A stretch of 64,000 bases of DNA from Pseudomonas fluorescens (GCF_003732425.1 NZ_MOBX01000003.1:434001-498000), one strand, 5' to 3'; shown: positions 35,833 through 45,391, counted from the stretch's first letter. Notes: generated by a model from the sequence alone, not told the origin. Numbers and translations are program-made.

Positions 35833-36783
35833 TCATGCTTCCCCCGACCAATACCAAAGCGTATCGCCCCAACGGGAGTCATTGATCTTCGGCATGAGTT
35901 CACCCTGTTGGAAATGACGACGGGAGTTCGCCTGAGCTGGCGTGAACCAGTAGCCGGTTCGGCTGCATGCATCGCCGGCAACGATTCGGCCGACTTGTGT
36001 CATTCGTGGACTTTGGTGATTTCTCGCGTGGTCGACCAGATCTTTCGGATAAACCATATGGTCGACTTGGCTGTCGTCGATGCCATACAAAAACGCGATG
36101 GCGGCGGCCTCGATTGCCCAGTAGCCAACGTAATTGCCATCTTCTCCTTGTAAATGAGTGTCGTGCCACGGTGCTTGTTTAAAAGCGGGGTACCAGCCCT
36201 GGCAATACTTTTTCAGTAAGGCGGATGACTCTTCGCGCGTGTCGGCGTAGATCGCTTGTATGAGCGGGGTGTACACGTCGTGATACCACTGGTCAACGTC
36301 ATGACGGTTGGGCAGTACCTTCTTCAACAGGTCTTCGTAAAGCGTGTCGTCCCCGGCATAACCTGCGTCGTCCAGCATTTTGACAAAGCGTACGAGCAAG
36401 TCGTTACGGTGCAGCAGAATACACAGACCGATCACTTGCACAGCTTCTTCGTACTGATCTGGCCAGTCATCGATAGCCAACGGAGAAATCTGTGGCGCTC
36501 CTTCGAAATCGGCCAGGGTTTGCTGGCGCACTTCATATTTTTCGATCAGTTCCTCAAGCAACGGAACCAGAGATTCAACGTCCATTCCTGCGGTGTAAGT
36601 TGCCAGCAACTTGTCCAAAGCCAGACTTTGGAAATACCGGGCACGTTGGGATGCTTCTTCTTCATCGGAGTCGGATTTGAATCGATTGGTTTTGAAGAAC
36701 TCGATGACTTCGTCGTGTTCTTTCAGGAAGTGGTTGTACTGATGATCAGAGAAAAATTTCTGGCGTTTGCTCATTGATGTCAT
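35833..36783 (-). CDS. PoNi-like immunity protein (DUF1910/DUF1911)
   Basis: 316 residues, probably cytosolic, neutralising the toxin encoded just upstream. The C-terminal half has the DUF1911 signature: GNYVGYWAIEAAAIAFLYGIDDS, YPKDLVDHAR. The N-terminal half is the helical DUF1910-like part with many acidic residues. Candidate starts are ATG 36783 and ATG 36774; the first overlaps the toxin stop by four bases, which couples translation of toxin and immunity, as expected for such pairs. It is the third gene of a vgrG-toxin-immunity operon. Confidence 0.87.
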   Translation of the reverse strand: MTSMSKRQKFFSDHQYNHFLKEHDEVIEFFKTNRFKSDSDEEEASQRARYFQSLALDKLLATYTAGMDVESLVPLLEELIEKYEVRQQTLADFEGAPQISPLAIDDWPDQYEEAVQVIGLCILLHRNDLLVRFVKMLDDAGYAGDDTLYEDLLKKVLPNRHDVDQWYHDVYTPLIQAIYADTREESSALLKKYCQGWYPAFKQAPWHDTHLQGEDGNYVGYWAIEAAAIAFLYGIDDSQVDHMVYPKDLVDHARNHQSPRMTQVGRIVAGDACSRTGYWFTPAQANSRRHFQQGELMPKINDSRWGDTLWYWSGEA

Positions 36784-38351
36784 GCCTCAAGCTTGAGGGA
36801 GTCCCTCGCACCATATCTTTTGGCCAAGGATTTTTTGCGCTTGTTTACAGCCGCTTTTACCTCGGTTTCGTTGTAATGAAACGCCTTGTGTGTGCGATGG
36901 GCGCTCTCTGCAAGATTCTGCAACCGCGCTTCGGCATGGTCTTTCGGACTTGCGCTGGAATGATAAAGCGGGGAATAAAACAGATGGCGACTGTAAGAGG
37001 CCAGGACCTGCGCGGCAAGTGCGCGACCAGCCACTGCCTTATTCAGGTTCTGGGTGATCCACTGACTGCTCATTTGAACCAGTACTTCTTTGATCTTGGC
37101 AGAGGGCGCGGGGGAGCGGCTGGATGCCTGTGGTTTGTTTTTTCCGGTTCTCATCGACGTTGAGGGCTTGCTGGCTCCGGCCTCAGGGGTACCTTCGATC
37201 GGTTCAAGCAATTGGCTTGCATCGGCGATGCGCGTTACGCCCGATAAGCCCGATTCTCCCAGTTTGGAGGCGATGCCGGGTTTGCGAGTGTTATTGGCTC
37301 TGCGCATGAATTTTGGTGCATCTTCTTCACGGCTCGCCTTCGCTTCGACAATCGCGAATTTTTCGCCGCCATTGTTCGCTGGCTTCGCGCGCCAGACCGC
37401 GTCGATACCGGTTCCATTGGCGCCGTCAGACAGTTTGTAAAGGACATGTCTGGCTTTAGGGCTGCCTCCCGAAGAGAGTTTTCCGGTTTTCGTGGCACTC
37501 GGCAGCCCCTCCAGCCATTTGCCATCCGCCCCCTTGTCATGTCCATCCCAATCCTTGCCCCAGCCGAACTCGACTGCGCAGATGTAATCGGCGATATGTT
37601 CGCCGCTGACGCCCAGGCCTTCATTCAAAATGCTCGAGGGCGCCTGAACGCCGACCCTGGAGGATTCGACGCGGTTGGAATGGGTGCCGCTGGCGCCGTC
37701 CTTGCCTTGGGTGCCGACGGTGGAATCGCGGTTGGCGGGTTTTTCCCCGCGTCGTGGGTGACTGGAGCCGGAGGAGGCAGCGGAGCTGTTGCGCTGCATG
37801 CCTTTCCATTTGATCAGGCGTTTTTCAACGATGCCAAGCATCGCCGGCATGTTGTCTCGGGCGGTAGCGAGTACGGTCACCACGGCGGTTTGAACCCAAC
37901 CCGGCGAGCCCTTATAAACAGAGGAGCTCCTGATCGCGGAAATGATGTCGTCCATTTCCGCGCGCAGTTTGCCGGCGTTGAAAATCCGTGACAGGAGTTC
38001 TTCCGGACTGGTCTTGATGCCGCATTCCTGCAAGACGAACCGCAGCAGATCAAACAACACCGGGGCGAATCGTTGAGGGTTGCGGTTGACGATACGCATG
38101 CTTTTTTTCAGGCCGTCACCGGCGCCGGGTATCCAGCCGATCACTGCCAGGAGCAAATCGAACTGGGCATCTTCCTTGGCTCCGGGCGTGTCCGATTTGT
38201 ACAGCAGAACGGCGGATTCAATGGTGTCGTACACGTCAATGGCCTGGCCCAGAAACGGCACCGCACCCATCGCAATGCCTTTGCCCAGTTCGATAGCCGC
38301 TTCCTGATAAGCCCCGGTGCGGTCGTCGTTGCTGCTTGTTTGTGCGCTCAT
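36780..38351 (-). CDS. T6SS cargo effector with PoNe-like nuclease domain
   Basis: 523 residues. Residues about 10-180 form a helical N-terminal region with hydrophobic GIAMGAVPFLGQAIDVYD and VIGWIPGAGDGLKKSMR, common in effectors loaded on VgrG. A Ser/Gly-rich linker follows (185-240). Residues about 240-350 carry a PD-(D/E)XK-type nuclease core: GEHIADYICAVEFGWGKDWD, GTGIDAVWR, and FAIVEAKAS, which give the catalytic Asp, Glu and Lys. The basic C-terminus (KRKKSLAKRYG) may bind DNA. Coupled by four-base overlaps to vgrG and to the PoNi-type immunity gene. Expected action is DNA degradation in a rival cell. Confidence 0.83.
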   Translation of the reverse strand: MSAQTSSNDDRTGAYQEAAIELGKGIAMGAVPFLGQAIDVYDTIESAVLLYKSDTPGAKEDAQFDLLLAVIGWIPGAGDGLKKSMRIVNRNPQRFAPVLFDLLRFVLQECGIKTSPEELLSRIFNAGKLRAEMDDIISAIRSSSVYKGSPGWVQTAVVTVLATARDNMPAMLGIVEKRLIKWKGMQRNSSAASSGSSHPRRGEKPANRDSTVGTQGKDGASGTHSNRVESSRVGVQAPSSILNEGLGVSGEHIADYICAVEFGWGKDWDGHDKGADGKWLEGLPSATKTGKLSSGGSPKARHVLYKLSDGANGTGIDAVWRAKPANNGGEKFAIVEAKASREEDAPKFMRRANNTRKPGIASKLGESGLSGVTRIADASQLLEPIEGTPEAGASKPSTSMRTGKNKPQASSRSPAPSAKIKEVLVQMSSQWITQNLNKAVAGRALAAQVLASYSRHLFYSPLYHSSASPKDHAEARLQNLAESAHRTHKAFHYNETEVKAAVNKRKKSLAKRYGARDSLKLEA

Positions 38352-40639
38352 GCCAGCCTCCCTGCGGCTTTTTCGACCAATGCCTGTAGATCAACGGTGG
38401 CGGGGTCGAAACCCAGTTTTCGCAGATCCTCGTCGATTTTGTCGTCAGAAGCGTCAACCACGGCCACAGCTGGACGCTCATAGGGACGTGGGTCTTCACC
38501 GTAATAGACTTTCGCGGGGCCTTTTGGCACGTCTTCCAGCCGGGCGAATCCGTCGCTGTCGAGCACACCTTCGCGAGTCGAACCATCGGCGAATTCAACG
38601 CGATAAGACGCGCCGGGTACGGGTTCGAGATTGTCGTAGTGCAGGTTCAGTTCAAGCCAGGTGGGATTGGTTTTGGCCCGTTCCATCAAGTTGCCGGCCG
38701 TGTCAGTCGCGGCCAGTCCGGGAATCAGCGGAGCAAGAATGGCGATGCCGGTCCCCACGCCCGGCGCGCCGCCAGTGTTGACCTTCACTTCGGCACCGCT
38801 GATGGTCACGCCACCCGCATCGACCTTGACGAAACTCCCGCCAGCCTTGGCCGTAAGTTCCATGCCACCCTCGGCGACGACTTTGTCACCGGCGTAGTAA
38901 TGGATCTCGCTGCCGGCCTCGACAAACTGCGCGGTGCCGACTTTCAGGTGTCGAGTCACGCCAACCGTCAGGTGATCATCCGCGCTGATTTCGCTTTTGC
39001 GGTCCAGATGGGTAATCCGGTGTTCTTCAACCTTGAACTCACTCAGCGTATTGGCTTCAACGGTGTCATGCCGTTCGTTACCCACACGAATCTTCTGGTC
39101 GTGCTCGATGTTTTCATCCCAATCGCGCTGGGCGTGGATGTAGATCTGCTCTACGCCTTTCTTGTCTTCGATGCGGAACTCGTTGTAGCCCTTGCCGCCC
39201 GGTGAGCTGAGGGTTTTGAAGGTGCTGCGGGTTTTGTTGGCCGGCAGGTCGTAGGGGACGACGTTTTCCTTGTGGTACAGGCAACCGGTGACCAGCGGCT
39301 GGTCGGGATCGCCTTCGAGGAAGGTGACGAGGACTTCCATGCCGATGCGCGGGATGGCGATGCCGCCGTACGCTGCGCCGGCCCAGCCGCTGGCGACGCG
39401 CATCCAGCAGGTGGTTTTGTCGTCGCCCTGGCCGTCGCGGTCCCAGTGGAATTGCACTTTGATGCGGCCGTATTGGTCGCAGTGGATTTCTTCGCCTGCG
39501 GGGCCGGTGACGACGGCGGTCTGGCTGCCGAGGACTTTTGGTTTCGGGTGTTCAAGGGCAGGGCGGTAGTGCGCGTCCCATGGGGTGGCGAGGAAGCTGT
39601 TGCGGTAGCCCTGGTGGAAATCGCTTTTGTTGTCGGTGACGTCACTGGTGACGTTTTCGCCGAGCACTTGCGGTTGTTTGCCTTCGTGGAAGACTTCCAG
39701 CAGCAGCCACAGGTCGTTCCATTCGGCGCGCGGGTGTTCGGCGAGGGTGAGGAAATGGCCGCTGGTGAGGGTCGGTTCGTCACCTTTGCCTTCGGCGAGT
39801 TTGTAGTCGCTGCGATGGCGTTCGAGGGCGCGGGTGGAAAGGAACTTGCCGCGCTCGCGGGTGGTGAAGCGGCCAGGGTAGTCGTAGTCCTCGAGGTCCG
39901 GGGCGAACTCGGTTTTGACCGCGCCTTCGGGGAGGATTTTCGGTTTTTCGAAGTCGTAATCGCGGCGGCTGACGCGGGTCGTGCGGGTTTCCAGGCGCAG
40001 GTTGAAGCGTTTGATCACCGGTTTTTCGGCGGCCATGCCGGAGTCTTGCTGGTAGCTCACCGGTTTCAGTTTGCGGAACACGGTCTGGTCGTCGCCGAAC
40101 ACCAGTTTGTGGCCGCTGCTGCTGTGCTGGAAGTGGAAGTGAATGCCTTCCTCTTCGCACAGGCGCTGGATGAAATGCAGGTCGGATTCGTCGTACTGCA
40201 CGCAGTATTCGCGCTGCGGGTATTCGGCACCGAGCTGGAAACTGTAGGCGTCGGCGAGGATGCCGCGATCTTCAAGGACCTGAGCGATGATCTTCGGCAC
40301 GGTCAGTTGCTGGAAAATCTGCTGATCGTGGTTGTGCCGCAGGTAGGCCAGTTGTGGCACCAGGCTGAGGCTGTAACGGGTCAGGGTTTTGCCGGAATCG
40401 CCTTGCTCGATGCGATAGACCAGACCGTGGATCTTGCCTTCGCCGGTCGGGCCGAAGGTCAGGACGCCGGGCTTATGCAGCAGCTCTTCGAGCTTGAGGT
40501 CGGGGCGGGCGCTGACGAGTTCGAGGTCGAAACGGAACGGTTCGTTGAGGGCTTCGCGACCGGTGAAGCTGAGGACTTGCAGGTCGGCGTTGTCGCCTTC
40601 AACAGTGAAGGTAATGTGGCTAGCGTTTGCATCCAGCAT
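38348..40639 (-). CDS. vgrG: type VI secretion tip protein VgrG with C-terminal transthyretin-like extension
   Basis: 763 residues from ATG 40639 (GGAG six bases upstream; ATG 40651 is less well placed). N-terminal gp27-like domain starts at ITFTVEGDNADLQVLSFTG and has YRIEQGDSGKTLTRYSLSLVPQL and CEEEGIHFHFQHSSSGHKLV. A gp5-like OB region follows (IHCDQYGRIKVQFHWDRDG, ASGWAGAAYGGIAIPRIGMEVLVTFLEGDPDQPL), then a beta-helix with repeated short strands. The last 110 residues (TWLELNLHYDNLEPVPGASYRVEF, EGVLDSDGFARLEDVPKG) form a transthyretin-like domain that often docks the cargo toxin. It forms the T6SS spike and carries the downstream effector. Confidence 0.93.
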   Translation of the reverse strand: MLDANASHITFTVEGDNADLQVLSFTGREALNEPFRFDLELVSARPDLKLEELLHKPGVLTFGPTGEGKIHGLVYRIEQGDSGKTLTRYSLSLVPQLAYLRHNHDQQIFQQLTVPKIIAQVLEDRGILADAYSFQLGAEYPQREYCVQYDESDLHFIQRLCEEEGIHFHFQHSSSGHKLVFGDDQTVFRKLKPVSYQQDSGMAAEKPVIKRFNLRLETRTTRVSRRDYDFEKPKILPEGAVKTEFAPDLEDYDYPGRFTTRERGKFLSTRALERHRSDYKLAEGKGDEPTLTSGHFLTLAEHPRAEWNDLWLLLEVFHEGKQPQVLGENVTSDVTDNKSDFHQGYRNSFLATPWDAHYRPALEHPKPKVLGSQTAVVTGPAGEEIHCDQYGRIKVQFHWDRDGQGDDKTTCWMRVASGWAGAAYGGIAIPRIGMEVLVTFLEGDPDQPLVTGCLYHKENVVPYDLPANKTRSTFKTLSSPGGKGYNEFRIEDKKGVEQIYIHAQRDWDENIEHDQKIRVGNERHDTVEANTLSEFKVEEHRITHLDRKSEISADDHLTVGVTRHLKVGTAQFVEAGSEIHYYAGDKVVAEGGMELTAKAGGSFVKVDAGGVTISGAEVKVNTGGAPGVGTGIAILAPLIPGLAATDTAGNLMERAKTNPTWLELNLHYDNLEPVPGASYRVEFADGSTREGVLDSDGFARLEDVPKGPAKVYYGEDPRPYERPAVAVVDASDDKIDEDLRKLGFDPATVDLQALVEKAAGRLA

Positions 40640-40792
40640 GCTCGACTCCATCCATTGGAAAAGCTGTGCCGATGTTGCAACAATCCAAAAAGCCGATCAA
40701 GCGTCCGAACGTGCCATAAATCGGCTATTAGCTTCCACTGAATGGATGGCGTACACACTCAGCGAGCAGCCTCAAGCCGATGGGACCGAGCG

Positions 40793-40984
40793 TCAGTCAC
40801 CGCTATTACGGCGCCGCTCAATGCCCTCCGGGTTGCCGGTGTCCAGCAACCTTCTTTCCACCAGAACATTCTCCAGCGCCTGACGCTCGACCGGCGCCAT
40901 TTGGTGCTCACGTTTTTTCAGCTCCAGCAGAATCGGGCTGGACCAGGTGCGGTAGGTCTGTTCGATGTTGCGACGCGACGTCAT
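40793..40984 (-). CDS. small conserved hypothetical protein upstream of vgrG
   Basis: 63 residues, MTSRRNIEQTYRTWSSPILL, then LELKKREHQMAPVERQALENVLVERRLL. Charged and mostly helical, no cysteines, no membrane segment. ATG 40984 has AAGGAG six bases before it. It lies 153 bases upstream of vgrG on the same strand, so a shared transcript is possible. Family not recognised. Confidence 0.6.
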   Translation of the reverse strand: MTSRRNIEQTYRTWSSPILLELKKREHQMAPVERQALENVLVERRLLDTGNPEGIERRRNSGD

Positions 40985-41088
40985 CAGTCTCTCCTTGATC
41001 AAGAGCCCGGTGTTGCGGGCAGGGGCTCTATCCGATGAGGTATTAACGTTAGTCGATGATCGCCGGCTGCGCGAATGTCCACATCCTT

Positions 41089-41165
41089 GTCGGAGCTGCC
41101 GAAGGCTGCGCTCTTTTGACTTTTTAAAGCGAGATCAAAAGATCGCAGCCTTCGGCAGCTCCTAC
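41089..41165. repeat. REPIN of the GTAGGAGCTGCC family
   Basis: Two facing copies between the small protein gene and the aminohydrolase gene. Confidence 0.88.
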
Positions 41166-41177
41166 AGGGGAGCGGTG

Positions 41178-42566
41178 TCAGTCGTCGACGTTCATCAGTT
41201 GCTGCACACCTTCCCAAGCCTCGGCACGCATGCGTTCGATATCCAGCCCCGGAATCACGCCGTTATCCACGACCACGCGGCCGCCTACCAGGCTGTATTT
41301 GACCGTGACCGGCTCGCCGGCCACCACGGGGGCGACGGCGCTGTCGTGGAAGCCATAGAAGCGTGGATGATCGAGGCTGTAGATCACCAGATCGGCGGCC
41401 TGTCCGACTTCCAGTGTGCCGACGGCGCCGAGTCCGAGGACTTGCGCGCCACCCGCCGTGCCCCAGTGGATGACGTCTTCAGCGGTGGTCGCCGAGGCGC
41501 CTTGTTCGGCGCGATGGATCAGCCACGCAGTATTGGCTTCACCGACCATGCTCCCGGATTCATTGGACGCCACGCCGTCGACGCCGAGGGAAATCGGCAC
41601 GCCGGCTTCATACATCTGCGGCACCGGCGCCACGCCGCTGCCCAGCCGAGCGTTGCTCACCGGGCAGTGGGAGATGCCGGTGCCGGTCTGGGCGAGCATG
41701 CGGATTTCGCCCGGTTGCAGGTGTACGGCGTGGGCAAACCACACATCCGGGCCGAGCCATTCGTGTTCGGCGACGAATTCCACCGGCAGGCAGTTGTACT
41801 TGTCGCGGCAGAAATTCACGTAGTTCTGCGTTTCCGACAGGTGCGTATGCAAACGCAGGCCGAGGCCGCGTGCGGTGTGCGCCAGTTCGCGCAGCAGCGT
41901 CGGTGGCAGTGAGAAGGTCGGCGTGGTCGGGGCGACCACCACGCGGCGCATCGCGTCCGGGGTGTCTTGGTGGTACAGCGATTTCAACCGTTCGATATCG
42001 CCCACCATTTGCTCGAGGCTTTCCGGTTGCAGCGCGGTTTTCGAGAAGCCCGGATGGGCGCTGGCCGACTCCAGCGCACCGCCCCGGCAGAGCACGAAAC
42101 GCAGGCCGAATTCATCCGCCAGGTCAAACAGTAAGTCACCGGTCTCGGTGCTGCCGTGGGCGTGGTAGAGGTAGTGGTGATCGGCGCAGGTGGTGACGCC
42201 GGAAAGCAGCAATTCGACCATGCCCAGCCGCGCAGCGATGCGCGCCAGTTGCGGGGTAAACCGGGTGAGCCGCGGGTAGGGTACGCTGGCCAGCCAGCCT
42301 TGCAGATCCTGGTTCAAACCTGCGGGCACGGCTTTGAGCAGGTTCTGAAACAGGTGATGGTGGGTGTTGATCCAGCCCGGATAGACCACGCAGTGGCGCG
42401 CGTCGATTACCCGCTCGCCGGGCTGGGCTTCAAGGTTGGCGGCCATTTCGGCGATGCGCCCGTTGGCCACGCGGATGTCCACGGCACCGGCCCGCGCGCG
42501 AGGGCCGCGCAGGCCAGTCATCACCGTAATCGGGTTCTTGATCAGGATGTTCTGAAGTTGAGTCAT
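41178..42566 (-). CDS. amidohydrolase-superfamily deaminase (8-oxoguanine deaminase type)
   Basis: 462-residue TIM-barrel metal-dependent deaminase. Zinc ligands appear in GWINTHHHLFQNLL (HxH), in GLRLHTHLSETQ and in WFAHAVHL, and the late Asp in PISLGVDGVASNESG. The PA0142-type 8-oxoguanine deaminase of P. aeruginosa and hydroxyatrazine-type hydrolases share this pattern. ATG 42566 follows GGAG by six bases. It is transcribed just after the NCS2 nucleobase permease gene, 13 bases away, so a nucleobase substrate is likely. The precise substrate is not proven. Confidence 0.85.
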   Translation of the reverse strand: MTQLQNILIKNPITVMTGLRGPRARAGAVDIRVANGRIAEMAANLEAQPGERVIDARHCVVYPGWINTHHHLFQNLLKAVPAGLNQDLQGWLASVPYPRLTRFTPQLARIAARLGMVELLLSGVTTCADHHYLYHAHGSTETGDLLFDLADEFGLRFVLCRGGALESASAHPGFSKTALQPESLEQMVGDIERLKSLYHQDTPDAMRRVVVAPTTPTFSLPPTLLRELAHTARGLGLRLHTHLSETQNYVNFCRDKYNCLPVEFVAEHEWLGPDVWFAHAVHLQPGEIRMLAQTGTGISHCPVSNARLGSGVAPVPQMYEAGVPISLGVDGVASNESGSMVGEANTAWLIHRAEQGASATTAEDVIHWGTAGGAQVLGLGAVGTLEVGQAADLVIYSLDHPRFYGFHDSAVAPVVAGEPVTVKYSLVGGRVVVDNGVIPGLDIERMRAEAWEGVQQLMNVDD

Positions 42567-42579
42567 GGGCAGCTCCAAA

Positions 42580-43947
42580 CTAAAGGATGTGCGAGGCGGA
42601 TTTGCTGGCGGTGGTTTCCGGCACGCTGACGCCATTCAGCGCGGCGTTGAGCAGCACCGACACCAGGCAAGCGATAACCACGCTGCTGTGCAGGAACGGC
42701 TGCGACCACTCGGGGAGTTGTTTGAACAGGGTGGGTGCGAGCACCGGCACCAGCGCGGCGGCGATGGTGAAACCGACGATCAGCACGTTGTAGCGATTGC
42801 GCTCGTAGTCGACTTTGGCGAGGGTTTGAATGCCCGCCGCCGCGACCACGCCGAACATGGCAATGCCGGCGCCACCGAGCGCGGCGGTCGGCATCGAGGC
42901 GATGATTGCGCCGGCCTTCGGCACCAGGGCAATCGAGCACATCAGCAAACCGCTGACCGCGACCACCCAACGGCTGCGCACGCCGGTGAGAATCACCAGA
43001 CCGACGTTTTCCATGAAGGCAATAAACGGAAACGCGGCGAACATCCCGGCGATGGTGCTGGCCAAACCGTTGGCGCGCAGACCGTTGATGACCTGTTTGT
43101 CTTCTACCGGTTTTTCGACGATGTCGCCGATGGCCACGAACAACCCCATCGACTCGACCATCTGCACGATCATCACCACCACCATGGTTGCGATCGGAAT
43201 CAGGCTGAAGGTCGGCAGACCGAAGTAGAACGGATAGGGCACAGTCAGCCACGGCGCTTCTTCGACGCTGTGAAAACTGCCCATGCCGAAGCCATAGGCG
43301 AGGCCGGCACCGACCAGCATGCCGATCAACACAGCCATGTTGCGTAGCAAAGGGCTGCCATAACGGTTGACCAGCAAAATGGTCAGCAACACCACCACCG
43401 CCACGCCGAGAAACGCCGGCGCGCCAAAGTTGCTCGCATTGCGTCCGCCGCCAACCCATTCATAGGCAATCGGGAACAGCTGCAAGCCGATCACGGTGAC
43501 GATGCACCCGGTCACCACCGGCGGGAAGAATCGCCGCAATCGGCCCACGAACGGCGCGATCAACATGGTGAAAATCCCCGCGCCGATCACCGCCCCGCAA
43601 ACCCCGGCGAATCCCACCTCCGGGTTGCTGCCGATGGCGATTACCGGGCCAACGCTGCTGAACGCCACGCCTTGCAGAATCGGCAGGCGCACGCCGAACT
43701 TCCAGAAGCCGACGGTTTGCAAAAGGGTGGCGATGCCCGAGCAGAACAGCGTTGTGCTGATCAGCACCACGGTGTCGGCGTGGGACATTTTCAGGGCACT
43801 GGCGACAATCAACGGCACGGCGATGGCGCCGATGTACGAGACGGCCATGTGTTGCAGGCCGAGGGTGAGCATCTGTCGCACCGGTAAAATGCGGTCGACG
43901 GGATGCACGGTGGCGGCGGATTGCGCTGGGGATGTGGCTGACGACAT
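42580..43947 (-). CDS. NCS2-family nucleobase:cation symporter (purine/xanthine permease)
   Basis: 455-residue inner-membrane carrier of the nucleobase-ascorbate transporter family. The N-terminus carries LGLQHMAVSYIGAIAVPLIV, the family's QH motif, and the central part QMVESMGLFVAIGDIV contains the substrate-binding Glu region. Fourteen hydrophobic helices fit the length. Operon with the downstream deaminase gene suggests purine uptake. A role in importing the heterocycle degraded by the UbiD cluster is also possible. Confidence 0.9.
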   Translation of the reverse strand: MSSATSPAQSAATVHPVDRILPVRQMLTLGLQHMAVSYIGAIAVPLIVASALKMSHADTVVLISTTLFCSGIATLLQTVGFWKFGVRLPILQGVAFSSVGPVIAIGSNPEVGFAGVCGAVIGAGIFTMLIAPFVGRLRRFFPPVVTGCIVTVIGLQLFPIAYEWVGGGRNASNFGAPAFLGVAVVVLLTILLVNRYGSPLLRNMAVLIGMLVGAGLAYGFGMGSFHSVEEAPWLTVPYPFYFGLPTFSLIPIATMVVVMIVQMVESMGLFVAIGDIVEKPVEDKQVINGLRANGLASTIAGMFAAFPFIAFMENVGLVILTGVRSRWVVAVSGLLMCSIALVPKAGAIIASMPTAALGGAGIAMFGVVAAAGIQTLAKVDYERNRYNVLIVGFTIAAALVPVLAPTLFKQLPEWSQPFLHSSVVIACLVSVLLNAALNGVSVPETTASKSASHIL

Positions 43948-44027
43948 GGGGAAACACCTCTGGCTGTTTTTATGCGGTAGAGAGGGGTATTCGTCTGATG
44001 CCGATCAATCGACTGTGGTGAGGAAAC

Positions 44028-44122
44028 TGTGGCGAGGGAGCTTGCTCCCGCTGGACTGCGCAGCAGGCCCATGCCTTTCGGGGCCGCTTCGCGACCCAGC
44101 GGGAGCAAGCTCCCTCGCCACA
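44028..44122. repeat. inverted REP pair, TGTGGCGAGGGAGCTTGCTCCC family
   Basis: Facing copies between the CobW-like and permease genes. Confidence 0.82.
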
Positions 44123-44201
44123 GGTTCGGTGTCACCGTCAATTGATTGGCATCAGTCATTCGTGCTGCGAAGCCGCCATCCACCGGCTCCGATGCCTTGT
44201 T

Positions 44202-45245
44202 TCAGCCTGCCAGGCAGGCGGCGAAGCCTTGGTTCAGCGCCGCGCGGTCCAGGTCGCGGCCGATGAACACGATCTTGCTTGAGCGCGGCTCCGAGCCCCA
44301 CGCGGTCGAGGCGCGAAATTCCACCAGGCTGTGCACGCCTTGCAGCACGTAGCGCTGGTCCTCGTTGGCCACCGCCAGCACGCCTTTCATGCGGTACAGG
44401 TTGTCGGCCTGGGAGGAACGTAGTTCGCTGATCCAGCGGTGGAAGGCCATCAGGTTGACCGCGCCGTCCACGGCGATCCCCACCGATGACACGCTTGGAT
44501 CGTGATCGTGATCGGGCGCTTCGTGATGATGATCGTGGTGGTCGTGGTGCTCAGGTTCGGCGCCGATTTCCATGAGCTTCTGAGTGCATTCGAATGCGCC
44601 GATGCCGAGGATTTTCGTCAGGTCGATTTGCGCATGTGTCGAGGTCACCAGATCCGCCGTGGCGTTCAAGCCACGGATCTTGCCGCGCAGGATTTCCACC
44701 TCGTCGCTGCTGACCAGGTCGACCTTGTTGATGACGATCCGGTCGGCGCAAACAATCTGATCCACCGCCTGATTGTCGACGCCGTCCAGTTGCAGATCTT
44801 CCAGATGCTGGGCGATGTGCTTGGCGTCGACCATGGTCACGATCGCGTCGAGTTCGACTTCTTCAGCGATCGGGTCATTGATGAAGAAACTCTGCGCCAC
44901 CGGGTACGGATCGGCCAGGCCGCTGGTCTCGATGAGGATGTGATCGAGGCGCACCGGCCGTGCGACCAGTTCGCGGACGATGCGCACCAGGTCCTCGCGA
45001 ACCTCGGCGGTGCAGCACACGCAGCCGTTGACCATCTCGTAGATTTCTTCGGTTTCCGAGCTGAGGACGAGATCGCCGTCGATGCCGACTTCGCCGAATT
45101 CGTTTTCGATCACGGCGATTTTGCGACCGTGGTTTTCCTTGAGGATGTAGTTGAGCAGGGTGGTTTTACCGGCGCCGAGGAAGCCGGTGAGGATAGTCAC
45201 GGGGATTTTGGTGTTCGGGGTTGGGGCGTTGAATGGGGTATTCAT
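44202..45245 (-). CDS. CobW/COG0523-family GTPase (metal chaperone-like)
   Basis: 347 residues. P-loop GFLGAGKTTLLN near residue 21, the metal-binding CVCC in EMVNGCVCCTAEVRED near 75, the GTPase NKVD at NKVDLVSSD, and a His/Asp-rich stretch HHDHHDHHHEAPDHDHD near 235. The last is typical of zinc-handling members. The C-terminal CobW_C domain follows. Such proteins deliver zinc or another metal to client enzymes. Its place between the permease and UbiX genes suggests a metallo-hydrolase client, such as the amidohydrolases in this island. Confidence 0.9.
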   Translation of the reverse strand: MNTPFNAPTPNTKIPVTILTGFLGAGKTTLLNYILKENHGRKIAVIENEFGEVGIDGDLVLSSETEEIYEMVNGCVCCTAEVREDLVRIVRELVARPVRLDHILIETSGLADPYPVAQSFFINDPIAEEVELDAIVTMVDAKHIAQHLEDLQLDGVDNQAVDQIVCADRIVINKVDLVSSDEVEILRGKIRGLNATADLVTSTHAQIDLTKILGIGAFECTQKLMEIGAEPEHHDHHDHHHEAPDHDHDPSVSSVGIAVDGAVNLMAFHRWISELRSSQADNLYRMKGVLAVANEDQRYVLQGVHSLVEFRASTAWGSEPRSSKIVFIGRDLDRAALNQGFAACLAG

Positions 45246-45286
45246 CTGAAGCTCCTTAACTGTGTTTTTGTCGGAGTGCGATCAAC

Positions 45287-45391
45287 TGTGGGAGCTAGCC
45301 TGCTAGCGAATGCGGTGTGTCATTCAGCGGTGATGGTGACTGGTCCACCGCTTTCGTCGGAACGCCGCCCGGACCAGGCTCGCTCCCACAG
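45287..45391. repeat. degenerate REP pair overlapping the end of the UbiX gene
   Basis: TGTGGGAGCTAGCCTGCTAGCG on the left has one base changed in each half, and the right copy begins only at CCAGGCTCGCTCCCACAG, so one half is lost. The repeat lies inside the 3' end of the UbiX-like frame. Confidence 0.75.
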
